Shown here: one piece after another, positions 1-8,674 of the stretch
How positions within the stretch are numbered: position 1 is the first letter of the stretch
How the letters are laid out: each line of letters opens with the position of its first letter
From: DATAEG01 sp036258135
Lineage (GTDB): Bacteria; Actinomycetota; Actinomycetes; Mycobacteriales; Jatrophihabitantaceae
Assembly: GCA_036258135.1 (NCBI GenBank)
Contig: DATAEG010000126.1
Location: 1 to 23,699, forward strand
DNA length: 23,699 bases
Direction of reading: 5' to 3'
Notes under the pieces: model-generated
What the model was told of the DNA's origin: nothing
Database searches by the model: none
The model's input: the letters and a program-made list of their open reading frames with translations, nothing else
Program-made: the position numbers and the translations under genes

Positions 1-543
1 CACGTCCACGAGGGTCACCCGCACCCCGGGGAACCGTGCCAGCAGCCGCGCCACGCAGCAGCCCACCATGCCGGCGCCGACCACGGTGACCCGGTCGCCC
101 ACCAGCGGGGCCGCATCCCACAACGCGTTGACAGCGGTCTCGACGGTGCCCGCGAGCACTGCGCGCGCCGGCGGTACGTCGTCCGGCACGACGACGACCG
201 ACCCGGCCGGCACGACGTAGGCGGTCTGGTGCGGGTACAGGCAGAAAACGGTGCGGCCACGCAGCGGCGTGGGCCCGTGCTCGACCACGCCGACGTTCAG
301 GTAGCCGTACTTCACAGGCCCCGGGAAGTCACCCTCCTGAAAGGGCGCCCGCATGTCGGCGTATTGGCTGGTCGGGACGCCGCCGCGGAAGACGAGCGTC
401 TCGGTTCCGCGGCTGACCGCGGAACGGATCGTCCGGACCACGAGGTCGTCGGAACCCGGCTCCGGCAGCGACACCGGGCGGATCTCGCCCACGCCCGGTT
501 CGCGCAGCCAGTACGCCCGCGCCTCACGCCTCACCGGTCTCAT
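1..543 (-). CDS. MDR-family (zinc-type) dehydrogenase, partial
   Basis: These are the N-terminal 181 residues of a medium-chain dehydrogenase/reductase; the gene runs off the left edge of the window. Visible parts are a GroES-like N-terminal half with an SRGTET stretch near residue 40, and the start of the Rossmann fold (GAGMVG then VTLVD) at the truncated end. The Cys/His pattern of a classical catalytic zinc site is not evident in this part, so it may be a zinc-free or divergent member. The ATG at 543 is used; a GTG at 534 is also possible, because GGAAAGG sits immediately before the ATG and is better spaced for the GTG. It is divergent from the CDP-alcohol phosphatidyltransferase gene, which suggests shared control. 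Substrate unknown; family call is firm, role is inference. Confidence 0.8.
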   Translation of the reverse strand, partial: MRPVRREARAYWLREPGVGEIRPVSLPEPGSDDLVVRTIRSAVSRGTETLVFRGGVPTSQYADMRAPFQEGDFPGPVKYGYLNVGVVEHGPTPLRGRTVFCLYPHQTAYVVPAGSVVVVPDDVPPARAVLAGTVETAVNALWDAAPLVGDRVTVVGAGMVGCCVARLLARFPGVRVTLVDV

Positions 544-621
544 CCTTTCCCGGGTTCGAAAATGAACCGTATCGTCGGACCTGCCGTGCTACTCCTGTAC
601 GCCGAAGACACGGAGGCAGGG

Positions 622-1380
622 GTGCGGACAGTTCGAATCAGCATGGTGATCGGGCTCATCGCCCAAGTGGCGTTGCTCGCCGTACTCGCGCGGAACTCGA
701 TCGGGTTCAGCGGCCTCGGTTGGCTCGCCGGCCTATCGTACGGCGTGATCGGAACCGCATTGTTAGCCCGCGCGCTGGCCCGGGCGGCGGCGCTGGTCTT
801 CGGTGCCGCCAACTGGGTGACCCTCGTCCGGGCCACCCTCGTCGGGGGTGTGACCGCGCTTGTGGCGGACGCGTTCGTCCGGCCGACGGAGATGACCGAT
901 TTGGCCACGCTGGCGGCAGTCGCTCTCGTCCTCGACGGGGTGGACGGCTGGGTGGCCCGCCACACCGGATCGGTGACCGCCCTCGGCGCCCGCTACGACA
1001 TGGAAGTGGACGCTTTCCTGATCTTCATGCTCAGCGTGCTCGCCGCTCGCAGCGTCGGCCCGTGGGTGCTGGCGATTGGCCTGGCCCGCTACGCGGCGGT
1101 GACCGCCGGCTGGATCGTGCCGTGGCTAAGCCGGCCGGTGCCGCCGCGCTACTGGCGCAAGCCGGTCGCGGCCATCCAGGGCATCGTGCTCACCGTCGCC
1201 GTGGCCGGGATTGTGCCCGGGCCGGTGATCGACCTGATGCTGGTCGTTGCGATGGTGCTCTTGGCCGAGTCATTCGGACGCGATGTGTGGTGGCAGTGGT
1301 ACCACAAGGTGCGGACGGATGCCGAGGCCGCCGAGCCCACGATCGTGGCCGAGGAGCACGTGTATGCGCGCGCCGCCTGA
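622..1380 (+). CDS. CDP-alcohol phosphatidyltransferase family membrane protein
   Basis: An integral membrane enzyme of 252 residues, predicted to transfer a phosphatidyl or related phospho-alcohol group from a CDP-alcohol to an acceptor with loss of CMP. The complete family signature DxxDGxxAR(x8)GxxxDxxxD is visible at residues 105-130, with D105, D108, D126 and D130 as the expected metal-binding and catalytic aspartates. Several hydrophobic helices surround it. I chose the GTG at 622 because GGAGG lies five bases upstream; an in-frame ATG at 562 would add 20 residues but leaves only 18 bp to the divergent dehydrogenase start and has no ribosome site. The next gene begins inside its 3' end, so the two are translationally coupled. 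The substrate cannot be read from the sequence. Confidence 0.88.
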   Translation: MRTVRISMVIGLIAQVALLAVLARNSIGFSGLGWLAGLSYGVIGTALLARALARAAALVFGAANWVTLVRATLVGGVTALVADAFVRPTEMTDLATLAAVALVLDGVDGWVARHTGSVTALGARYDMEVDAFLIFMLSVLAARSVGPWVLAIGLARYAAVTAGWIVPWLSRPVPPRYWRKPVAAIQGIVLTVAVAGIVPGPVIDLMLVVAMVLLAESFGRDVWWQWYHKVRTDAEAAEPTIVAEEHVYARAA

Positions 1381-3082
1381 CGTGACCGAGCCGGCCGCCA
1401 CCACGCCGGAGCCCGCAAGCCGCTTCGCGCGGCTGCGTACCGGGCTCGGCTGGACGGTGACGGTCCTGGCCGTCCTCGCCGTCTGGTCCGCGCTCGTGAC
1501 GCCCAACCGCCTCGACCGGTTGTCGGAGGGCGCCCTGCTGCGCATCCCCGTCGAGGGCCTGGTCGTGGTGGGGATCGGTCTCCTGCTGCCGCCCCGGGCC
1601 AGACGGATCATGGCGGCCGTCGTCGGCACCCTGCTGGGCGTGCTGGTCATAGCGAAGATCCTCGACATCGGCTTCATCGCCGCCCTGGACCGGCCATTCA
1701 ACCCGGTCACCGACCTCGTGGACTTCGGCCCCGCGGTCGGCGTGCTGAACGACTCGGTGGGCCCGGTGTGGACCGTCGTGGCGGTGCTCGGTGCGCTGCT
1801 GCTGGTGGCCTCGATTCCGGTCCTGCTCGCGTTGGCTGTCGTCCGCCTGACAAGCTTCGCGGCGCAGCATCGGAAGACGTCGGTCCGGACTTTGGCCGGG
1901 CTCGCGGCGGCATGGCTGGTGTGCGCGGTGGTCGGCGTGCAGTTCGTCGCCCACGAGCCGGTGGCCTCGCGCAGCGCCGCCGACCTGGCCTACAACCACG
2001 CCCGCGCCGTCGATACCGCCATCCGCGACCAGCTCACGTTCAAGGCGGCGCTGACCGCCAAGGACGCGTTCGGCGTCAAGCCGGGCAAGGACCTGCTCAC
2101 CGGGCTGAGCGGCAAGGACGTCATCGTGGCCTTCGTCGAGAGTTACGGCCGCGTCGCGGTGCAGGGCACATCGTTTTCCAACCCGGTGGACGCGGTGCTC
2201 AACGCCGGCACCGAGAAGCTACGCGCCGCGGGCTACTCGACGCGCAGCGCCTTCCTCACCTCACCGACGTTCGGCGGACTCAGCTGGCTGGCGCACTCGA
2301 CCTTCCAATCGGGGCTGTGGATCGACAACCAGCGCCGCTACAACGACCTGGTCGGGAGCAGCCGCTTCACGCTGAGTGACGCGTTCAAGCGGGCCGGCTG
2401 GCGCACCGTCGGCGACGTTCCATCTGACAAGGGGAACTGGCCGCAGGGAAAGTCGTTCTACCACTACGACCAGATCTACAACGCGTCAAACGTGGGGTAC
2501 AAGGGCCCGAAGTTCAGCTACGCGGCCATGCCCGACCAGTACATCCTCTCGGCGTTCCAGCGGATGGAGCTGACCCAGCCGCACCACAAGCCGGTGATGG
2601 CCGAGATCGACCTGGTGTCGTCGCACACGCCGTGGGCACCGCTCCCGCGCATGGTGGCCTGGGACCAGGTCGGCGACGGCTCGATCTTCAACGGCATGCC
2701 CGCGCAAGGCCAGTCACCCAAGGCGTTGTGGCGCCACGCCAGCCAGGTCCAGGCCGCCTACGGCCAGTCGGTCCAATACTCGCTAAACGCGCTCATTTCC
2801 TTCGTGCAGACGTTCCACGACCCCAACCTCGTGCTGCTCGTCCTCGGTGACCATCAGCCGGCCACGATTGTCAGCGGCTCGAACCCGGGCCATGACGTGC
2901 CGATCACGATCATCGCCCACGACCCGCGGGTGATGGACCAGATTGCGTCCTGGGGATGGGAGGACGGCATGCTGCCCAGCCCGTCCGCCCCGGTGTGGCC
3001 GATGGACGCCTTCCGCAACCGCTTCCTCACCGCCTTCGGGCCGCACGCGGCGACCGGGCCAGCGTCCGGCCGGGCGCGCTGA
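1364..3082 (+). CDS. membrane-anchored alkaline phosphatase/sulfatase-superfamily hydrolase or transferase
   Basis: The protein has 572 residues. About five hydrophobic helices lie between residues 29 and 196, followed by a large extracytoplasmic domain of the alkaline-phosphatase superfamily. This order resembles LtaS-type phosphoglycerol transferases and related envelope sulfatases. Candidate metal or active-site residues are E259 (VESYGR), T302 in SPTFGG as nucleophile, H421 (SSHTP), D496-H497 (LGDH) and H510 (PGHDVP). The ATG at 1364 has GAGGAG seven bases upstream and overlaps the preceding gene by 17 bp; a GTG at 1382 is less likely. Pairing with a CDP-alcohol phosphatidyltransferase suggests one makes a phospho-alcohol lipid and the other transfers or trims a head group at the outer face. 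That pairing is inference; sulfatase and phosphodiesterase activity remain possible. Confidence 0.82.
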   Translation: MRAPPDVTEPAATTPEPASRFARLRTGLGWTVTVLAVLAVWSALVTPNRLDRLSEGALLRIPVEGLVVVGIGLLLPPRARRIMAAVVGTLLGVLVIAKILDIGFIAALDRPFNPVTDLVDFGPAVGVLNDSVGPVWTVVAVLGALLLVASIPVLLALAVVRLTSFAAQHRKTSVRTLAGLAAAWLVCAVVGVQFVAHEPVASRSAADLAYNHARAVDTAIRDQLTFKAALTAKDAFGVKPGKDLLTGLSGKDVIVAFVESYGRVAVQGTSFSNPVDAVLNAGTEKLRAAGYSTRSAFLTSPTFGGLSWLAHSTFQSGLWIDNQRRYNDLVGSSRFTLSDAFKRAGWRTVGDVPSDKGNWPQGKSFYHYDQIYNASNVGYKGPKFSYAAMPDQYILSAFQRMELTQPHHKPVMAEIDLVSSHTPWAPLPRMVAWDQVGDGSIFNGMPAQGQSPKALWRHASQVQAAYGQSVQYSLNALISFVQTFHDPNLVLLVLGDHQPATIVSGSNPGHDVPITIIAHDPRVMDQIASWGWEDGMLPSPSAPVWPMDAFRNRFLTAFGPHAATGPASGRAR

Positions 3083-3095
3083 CGGTTCAGCGCGC
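3074..3095. terminator. bidirectional hairpin containing both convergent stop codons
   Basis: A perfect 9-bp inverted repeat, GCGCGCTGA and TCAGCGCGC, has a 4-base loop (CGGT). The plus-strand TGA of the hydrolase gene (3080-3082) is in the left arm and the minus-strand TGA of fadB (3089-3087) in the right arm, so both proteins end in Ala-Arg-stop. There is no U-tract. It may terminate or stabilise both transcripts; this role is inferred. Confidence 0.6.
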
Positions 3096-5221
3096 GGCGC
3101 GGTCCAGCAGCGACTGCGGCGGCTGGAACTGCTCGCCGTACCGCTCGGCCAGCTGCCGGGCGCGGGGCACGAAGGCGGCCACACCACCGGGGTAGCCCTC
3201 GATGTACTGGATCACGCCGCCGGTCCACGGCGGGAACCCGATGCCCATGATCGAGCCGATGTTCGCGTCCTCGACCGAGCGCAGCACACCCTCGTCCAGG
3301 CAGCGCACCGACTCCAGCGCCTCGGCGAAGAGCATGCGTTCCTTCATGTCCTCGAGCGGGATGGCCTCGCCGGCCGGGAAGGCGGCCGCCAGCCCTGGCC
3401 ACAGGCCAGCCCTCTTGCCGTCGGCGTAGTCGTAAAACCCGGCGCCGGACGACCGGCCTACCCGGCCCAGCTCGACCATCCGGTCGATCACGGCCTCGCT
3501 GCCGTGCGCCACCCAGGTCTTGCCGGCCGCCTCAGCGGCGGCGCGCGCTTCGGCGCGGATCTTCTGCGGCAGCGTCAGGGTCAGCTCGTCCATCAGCTGC
3601 AACGGCGGTGCGGGATAGCCCGCTTGTGCGCCGGCCTGCTCGATCGAGGCTGGGGAATGCCCTTCTCCCACCATCGCCACAGCCTCGTTCAGGAACGTTG
3701 CGATCACGCGGCTGGTGAAGAAGCCCCGGCTGTCGTTGACGACGATCGGCGTCTTGCCGATCTGCTGGGCCAGGTCGAAGGCCTTGGCCACGGTCGCGTC
3801 GCTGGTCTTCTCGCCGACGACGATCTCCAGCAGCGGCATCTTGTCCACCGGGGAGAAGAAGTGCAGCCCGATGAAGTCCTCGGGCCGCGACACCGCGGTC
3901 GCCAGTGCCGTTATCGGCAGTGTGGACGTGTTCGAGCCGAGCAGGGCGTCGCTGGCCACTGCCGGTTCGACCTCGGTGAACACCTGCGCCTTGACCTTCG
4001 GCGACTCGAACACGGCCTCGATGACGAGGTCACATCCGGCCAAATCGGCGTAGTCGTCGGTCGGCATGATCCGGCCGAGGAGCGCTCCGGCCTGCGCCGG
4101 GGTCGCCCGGCCGCGCTCCAGCGCCTTCGCCACGAGGCCCTCCGAGTAGGCCAGACCCTTCCGAGCGGCCTCCGCGGTCACGTCTTTGAGCACGACGTCG
4201 ATTCCCGACTTCGCACAGACATATGCGATGGCCGCGCCCATCATCCCGGCGCCGAGCACGGCGACCTTCGCGGCCGTCCAGCGCGGGTAGCCGTCGGGAC
4301 GGCTGCCGCCGGCGTTGATGTGCTGGAGGTCAAAGAAGAAGGCCTTGGTCATGTTCTTCGCAACCTGCCCGACGGCGAGTTCGGTGAAGTAGCGCGACTC
4401 GATCTCGCCGGCTTCATCGAAGCCAACCTGGGCGCCCTCGACGGCGGCGGCCAGGATGGCCCTCGGCGCGGGCAGGTTCGCGCCCTTGGTCTGCTTGCGC
4501 AGCGTGGCCGGTAACGCGGGCAGGTTGGCGGCGAAGGCCGGCGTCGACGGAGTGCCGCCGGGGATCTTGTAGCCGGGCGTGTCCCATGGCGCGACGGCGT
4601 CCGGATGGGCGGCGATCCAGGCCTTGGCCGCGGACCGCAACTCATCGACCGACCCGACCACCTCGTCAACGAGACCGATCTCGAGCGCCTGGGCCGGGCG
4701 ATGACGTTGACCCTGGACCAGCACCTCGAGCAGCGCGTCGACGATGCCGAGCATCCGAACCGTGCGCACGACTCCCCCGCCGCCCGGCATCAGCCCGAGA
4801 GTGACCTCCGGCTGACCGATCTGCACACCAGGCATGTCGGCGACGATGCGGTGATGGCAGGCCAGAGCGATCTCCAGCCCGCCACCCAGCGCGGCGCCGT
4901 TGATCGCGGCCACCACCGGACGGCCCAACGTCTCGAGCCGACGCAGCATGCGCTTGATCGTCATGGTCTCGTCGAAGATCTGGCCCGCGTTCGCGGGTGT
5001 GGCCTTGATTAGTTGGTTCAGGTCGCCGCCGGCGAAAAACGTCTTCTTGGCGGATGTCACGATCACGCCGCTGATCTGGTCCCGGTCCGCTTCGAGACGG
5101 TCCACCGCGGCGCTAAATGATTCGATCCAGTCGGCGTTCATCGTGTTGGCCGACTGGTTCGGGTCGTCCATGGTCAGGACCGCGACGCCGTCGGCGTCGA
5201 TCTCGTACCGGACCGTGTTCG

Positions 5222-5225
<4 letters not shown>
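3087..5225 (-). CDS. fadB: fatty acid oxidation complex alpha subunit: enoyl-CoA hydratase / 3-hydroxyacyl-CoA dehydrogenase
   Basis: A 712-residue fusion that hydrates trans-2-enoyl-CoA and oxidises the resulting 3-hydroxyacyl-CoA with NAD. The crotonase domain covers about residues 5-200, with the oxyanion segment FFAGGDL near 64-69 and both catalytic glutamates, E118 (GGGLE) and E140 (GQPEVTLG). The dehydrogenase half begins with the Rossmann motif GAGMMG at 325-330 and contains H455 (HFFSPV) and E467 (LLEIV), the expected catalytic pair; two C-terminal HCDH repeats follow. Length matches FadB/FadJ proteins. The ATG at 5225 overlaps the thiolase stop as ATGA, so the subunits are translationally coupled, which fits a multienzyme complex with the upstream thiolase. 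No active-site residue I looked for is missing. Confidence 0.95.
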
Positions 5226-6433
<1,208 letters not shown>

Positions 6434-6444
6434 GTTGTTCTCTC

Positions 6445-7206
6445 CTAGCGGGGCGCCATCCGGATGGCGCCGTCCAGACGGATGGTCTCTCCGTTGAGCA
6501 TCGGGTTACTGACGATGTGAGCCACGAGCGCGGCGTACTCGTCCGGCCGGCCGAGCCGACTCGGGTGCGGCACCTGCTTGCCCAGCGACTCCCGGGCCGC
6601 CTCCGGCAGCGCCGCCAACATGGGCGTTTCGAAGATGCCGGGCGCGATCGTCACGACGCGGATCTGCCGCTCCGCGAGCTCGCGCGCGACGGGCAGCGTC
6701 AGCCCCACCACGCCGCCCTTGGACGCCGAGTAGGCGGCCTGGCCGATCTGGCCGTCGTAGGCGGCGACCGAGGCGGTGTTGACGATGACGCCCCGCTCCT
6801 CGCCGACGAGATCGAGCGCCGTCATCCGCTCGGCGGCCAGTCGGAGGACGTTGAACGTCCCGACCAGGTTGATCAGCACGGTGCGGCTGAACAGCTCCAG
6901 CTCGTGCACGCCGTTGCGGCCGAGCACCTTGGCGGCTGGCCCGACGCCGGCGCAGTTGACGACGATGCGCAGTTCGCCCAGCTCGGCGGCGACATCGATC
7001 GCGGCACGGACGTCCGCCTCAGAGGTCACGTCCGCCGCGGCGAACCGGGCCCGATTGCCGAGTTGTTCAGCCACCTCAGTGCCGGCCGAGCGGGGCAGGT
7101 CCACGACGACGACCGACGCACCGCCGGAGACCAGCCGCGTCGCGGTGGCCAGTCCGAGGCCGGACGCACCGCCGGTTACGAGGGCCGTGACACCGGCAAT
7201 GTCCAT
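6445..7206 (-). CDS. short-chain dehydrogenase, HSD10-like 3-hydroxyacyl-CoA dehydrogenase
   Basis: A 253-residue classical SDR. The cofactor motif TGGASGLG is at residues 11-18, D36 at the end of the second strand predicts NAD preference, NCAG is at 84-87, and the catalytic residues are S146, Y159 and K163. The C-terminal GAIRM and overall pattern resemble type-II 3-hydroxyacyl-CoA dehydrogenase (HSD17B10 family), which oxidises 2-methyl-3-hydroxybutyryl-CoA and other hydroxyacyl-CoAs. First gene of the beta-oxidation operon. The ATG at 7206 is used; GAAGGAG lies about 11 bases upstream, somewhat long spacing. Because FadB also carries a hydroxyacyl-CoA dehydrogenase domain, this enzyme probably serves a different substrate class, for example branched chains. 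That substrate is inferred. Confidence 0.88.
   Translation of the reverse strand: MDIAGVTALVTGGASGLGLATATRLVSGGASVVVVDLPRSAGTEVAEQLGNRARFAAADVTSEADVRAAIDVAAELGELRIVVNCAGVGPAAKVLGRNGVHELELFSRTVLINLVGTFNVLRLAAERMTALDLVGEERGVIVNTASVAAYDGQIGQAAYSASKGGVVGLTLPVARELAERQIRVVTIAPGIFETPMLAALPEAARESLGKQVPHPSRLGRPDEYAALVAHIVSNPMLNGETIRLDGAIRMAPR
6452..6471. repeat. 20-bp perfect palindrome in the 3' end of the SDR gene
   Basis: GGCGCCATCC is followed directly by its reverse complement GGATGGCGCC. It lies at the end of the SDR coding region, encodes the GAIRMAP segment and ends seven bases before the stop codon region, just ahead of the thiolase ribosome site. As RNA it could fold with a small opened loop and influence thiolase translation or mRNA decay. 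Part of the symmetry may come from conserved amino acids. Confidence 0.5.
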
Positions 7207-7231
7207 GGACGTCGGCGCTCCTTCGGGGTTA

Positions 7232-7247
7232 GTTACTGAACAGTAAC
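7232..7247. promoter_or_regulatory. palindromic operator of the beta-oxidation operon
   Basis: GTTACTGAACAGTAAC is an inverted repeat with perfect 7-bp arms around AA. It lies 26 bp upstream of the SDR start and covers the predicted -10 box. Its shape fits a TetR-family acyl-CoA-responsive repressor site, but no such regulator is encoded in the window. A nested GGTTA...TAACC pair (7227-7231 and 7244-7248) is also present. Confidence 0.65.
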
Positions 7248-7268
7248 CCCCATAGCTAGGCGCGCCAA
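7240..7268 (-). promoter_or_regulatory. sigma70-type promoter of the SDR-fadA-fadB operon
   Basis: Read on the minus strand there is TTGGCG at 7268-7263, a 17-bp spacer, and TACTGT at 7245-7240, which fits the TAnnnT pattern of actinobacterial -10 boxes. The start of transcription would be near 7233, giving a leader of about 27 bases. The -10 box is inside the palindromic operator, so bound repressor would block polymerase. Predicted from sequence only. Confidence 0.5.
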
Positions 7269-7330
7269 CGCGGGCCAGCCTTGGCTCTACAGGGGGCTGT
7301 GGCGGATGCTCGTGGCCGATGGAGGACGGC

Positions 7331-8128
7331 ATGGACCACGTCGAGGTCGGCGGGCTGCGGGTCGCCTACCGACGGGCCGGGCAAGGCGCGCCGCTGGTGC
7401 TGCTGCACGGCGGGCTGGCCGACAGCCGCGAGTGGCGGCGGCAGCTGGAGGGCCTGGCCGACGAGTTCACCGTGGTCGCCTGGGACGCCCCTGGATGTGG
7501 CGGGTCGGCAGACCCACCGGCGGCGTGGCGGCTGCCTGACTACGCCGACTGCCTGGCCGGGCTCATCCAGGCGCTGGAGCTGGGACGACCCCACGTGGGT
7601 GGGCTGTCGTGGGGCGGAGGGCTGGCGCTGGAGCTGTACCGCCGTCATCCCCAGATCCCACGCTCGCTGACGCTGGCGTCGGCGTACGCGGGCTGGGCGG
7701 GCTCGCTCCCGTCTGAAGTGGTCCAGGAGCGCCTGGAAGCGGCACTGCGTGAGGCCGGCCTGCCACCCGAGCAGTGGGTTCCCGGCTGGCTGCCGGGGCT
7801 GTTCACCGAGCAGGCGTCGGCGGAGGTGGTCAGTGAGGCGCTGGCGATGATGTCGCAGGTCCGCCCGGCCGGGCTGCGACCGATGGTGCAGGGCTTCGCC
7901 GAGGCCGATCTGCGGGACGTGTTACCGCGCATCCAGGTGCCGACGCTGCTGCTGTATGGGGAGGCCGACCGGCGCTCGCCCCCCGAGGTGGTCGCCCGTG
8001 ATCTGCGCGCCAAAATTCCCGGCTCCAGGCTGGTGGTGCTGCCCGGGGTCGGGCATCAATGCGACATGGAGGCGCCCGACCGGTTCAATGCCGAGGTCCG
8101 CACCTTTCTCCGCTCAGTGCGGCGCTGA
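7331..8128 (+). CDS. alpha/beta hydrolase
   Basis: A 265-residue alpha/beta-hydrolase fold protein with a full catalytic set: HGG oxyanion segment at 26-28, nucleophile S93 in GLSWGG, acid D213 (YGEADRRSPP) and base H242 (GVGHQCD). The cap region covers roughly residues 120-195. The ATG at 7331 has GGAGG five bases upstream, better than the in-frame ATG at 7319. It is divergent from the beta-oxidation operon, with its start about 85 bp beyond the operator, so shared control is possible but unproven. It could be an esterase, lipase, thioesterase or C-C hydrolase acting on an acyl substrate feeding that pathway. No signal peptide, so it is cytoplasmic. Substrate cannot be assigned. Confidence 0.88.
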   Translation: MDHVEVGGLRVAYRRAGQGAPLVLLHGGLADSREWRRQLEGLADEFTVVAWDAPGCGGSADPPAAWRLPDYADCLAGLIQALELGRPHVGGLSWGGGLALELYRRHPQIPRSLTLASAYAGWAGSLPSEVVQERLEAALREAGLPPEQWVPGWLPGLFTEQASAEVVSEALAMMSQVRPAGLRPMVQGFAEADLRDVLPRIQVPTLLLYGEADRRSPPEVVARDLRAKIPGSRLVVLPGVGHQCDMEAPDRFNAEVRTFLRSVRR

Positions 8129-8138
8129 GCTCGCTCAG
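8125..8138. terminator. short inverted repeat containing both convergent stop codons
   Basis: CTGAGC and GCTCAG are separated by TC (folding as a 5-bp stem with a CTCG loop). The hydrolase TGA (8126-8128) is in the left arm and the DinB-like TGA (8137-8135) in the right arm. The stem is short and lacks a U-tract, so termination activity is doubtful; the arrangement repeats the one at 3074-3095. Confidence 0.4.
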
Positions 8139-8647
8139 TCGCGCCGGCGCAGGATGATGCCGCGCAACAGGGCCGCCTGGCCGGCATGCTGCAGGTCGTC
8201 AGCGATGATGCTCATCAAGCGCACCCCGAGGGTGACGGGCGGGTCCCACTTGTCGTCGACCACCCGATCGAGGTCGTCGTCGGACAGACTCGCGAGGTAC
8301 TCCGCGCTCCGGTCCAGGACGGCCTCGAGATAGCCGACCAGCAGATCCTGCCCGGCCCGTACCTGGGCGACCTCGTCGGCATCCTGGCCGAAACCGACGG
8401 CCCGTTCGTCGAACGGCAGACCGAAACGGTCCACCCAGCCGTCTTTCGCCCAGACCTGCTCGGTGCCGGCCGCCTCGGCGATGTGGTCGTCCTGGACGCG
8501 TGCTAGATGCCAGATCAGCCAGGCGACGGTGTTGGTCTGGTCTTCGACGCGATAGGTGAGCTCTTCGTCGGTCAGACCCTGCACAGCGTCCCAGCCGACG
8601 TCGCGGATCCGGCTGAACGCGTCCTCTAGGACGGTCGTAGCGCGCAC
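8135..8647 (-). CDS. DinB-like / DUF664-type four-helix protein
   Basis: A 170-residue, mainly helical protein of the DinB/YfiT-like superfamily, whose members bind a divalent metal through histidines and often act as thiol-dependent S-transferases, with mycothiol as the usual thiol in actinomycetes. Histidines placed for metal binding are H47 (WLIWHLARV), H55 (DDH) and H154 (DDLQHAGQA). The start is GTG at 8647; I see no convincing ribosome site before it, so the start is less certain. It lies only 27 bp downstream of the zinc dehydrogenase gene on the same strand and may be the last cistron of the sugar operon, or have its own leaderless transcript. Reaction unknown. Confidence 0.8.
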   Translation of the reverse strand: MRATTVLEDAFSRIRDVGWDAVQGLTDEELTYRVEDQTNTVAWLIWHLARVQDDHIAEAAGTEQVWAKDGWVDRFGLPFDERAVGFGQDADEVAQVRAGQDLLVGYLEAVLDRSAEYLASLSDDDLDRVVDDKWDPPVTLGVRLMSIIADDLQHAGQAALLRGIILRRRD

Positions 8648-8674
8648 GGCGGAGAGGTTACCGCGAACGGCCGA

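Noticed and set aside
229..621. Upstream extension of the CDP-alcohol phosphatidyltransferase frame
   Set aside because: Most of it is antisense to the dehydrogenase gene; the GTG at 622 has a good ribosome site.
2943..4514. 523-codon plus-strand open frame opposite fadB
   Set aside because: It is antisense to an unmistakable FadB with intact catalytic residues; the translation is rich in Arg/Gly/His with no recognisable domain, as expected of a frame opposite a GC-rich gene.
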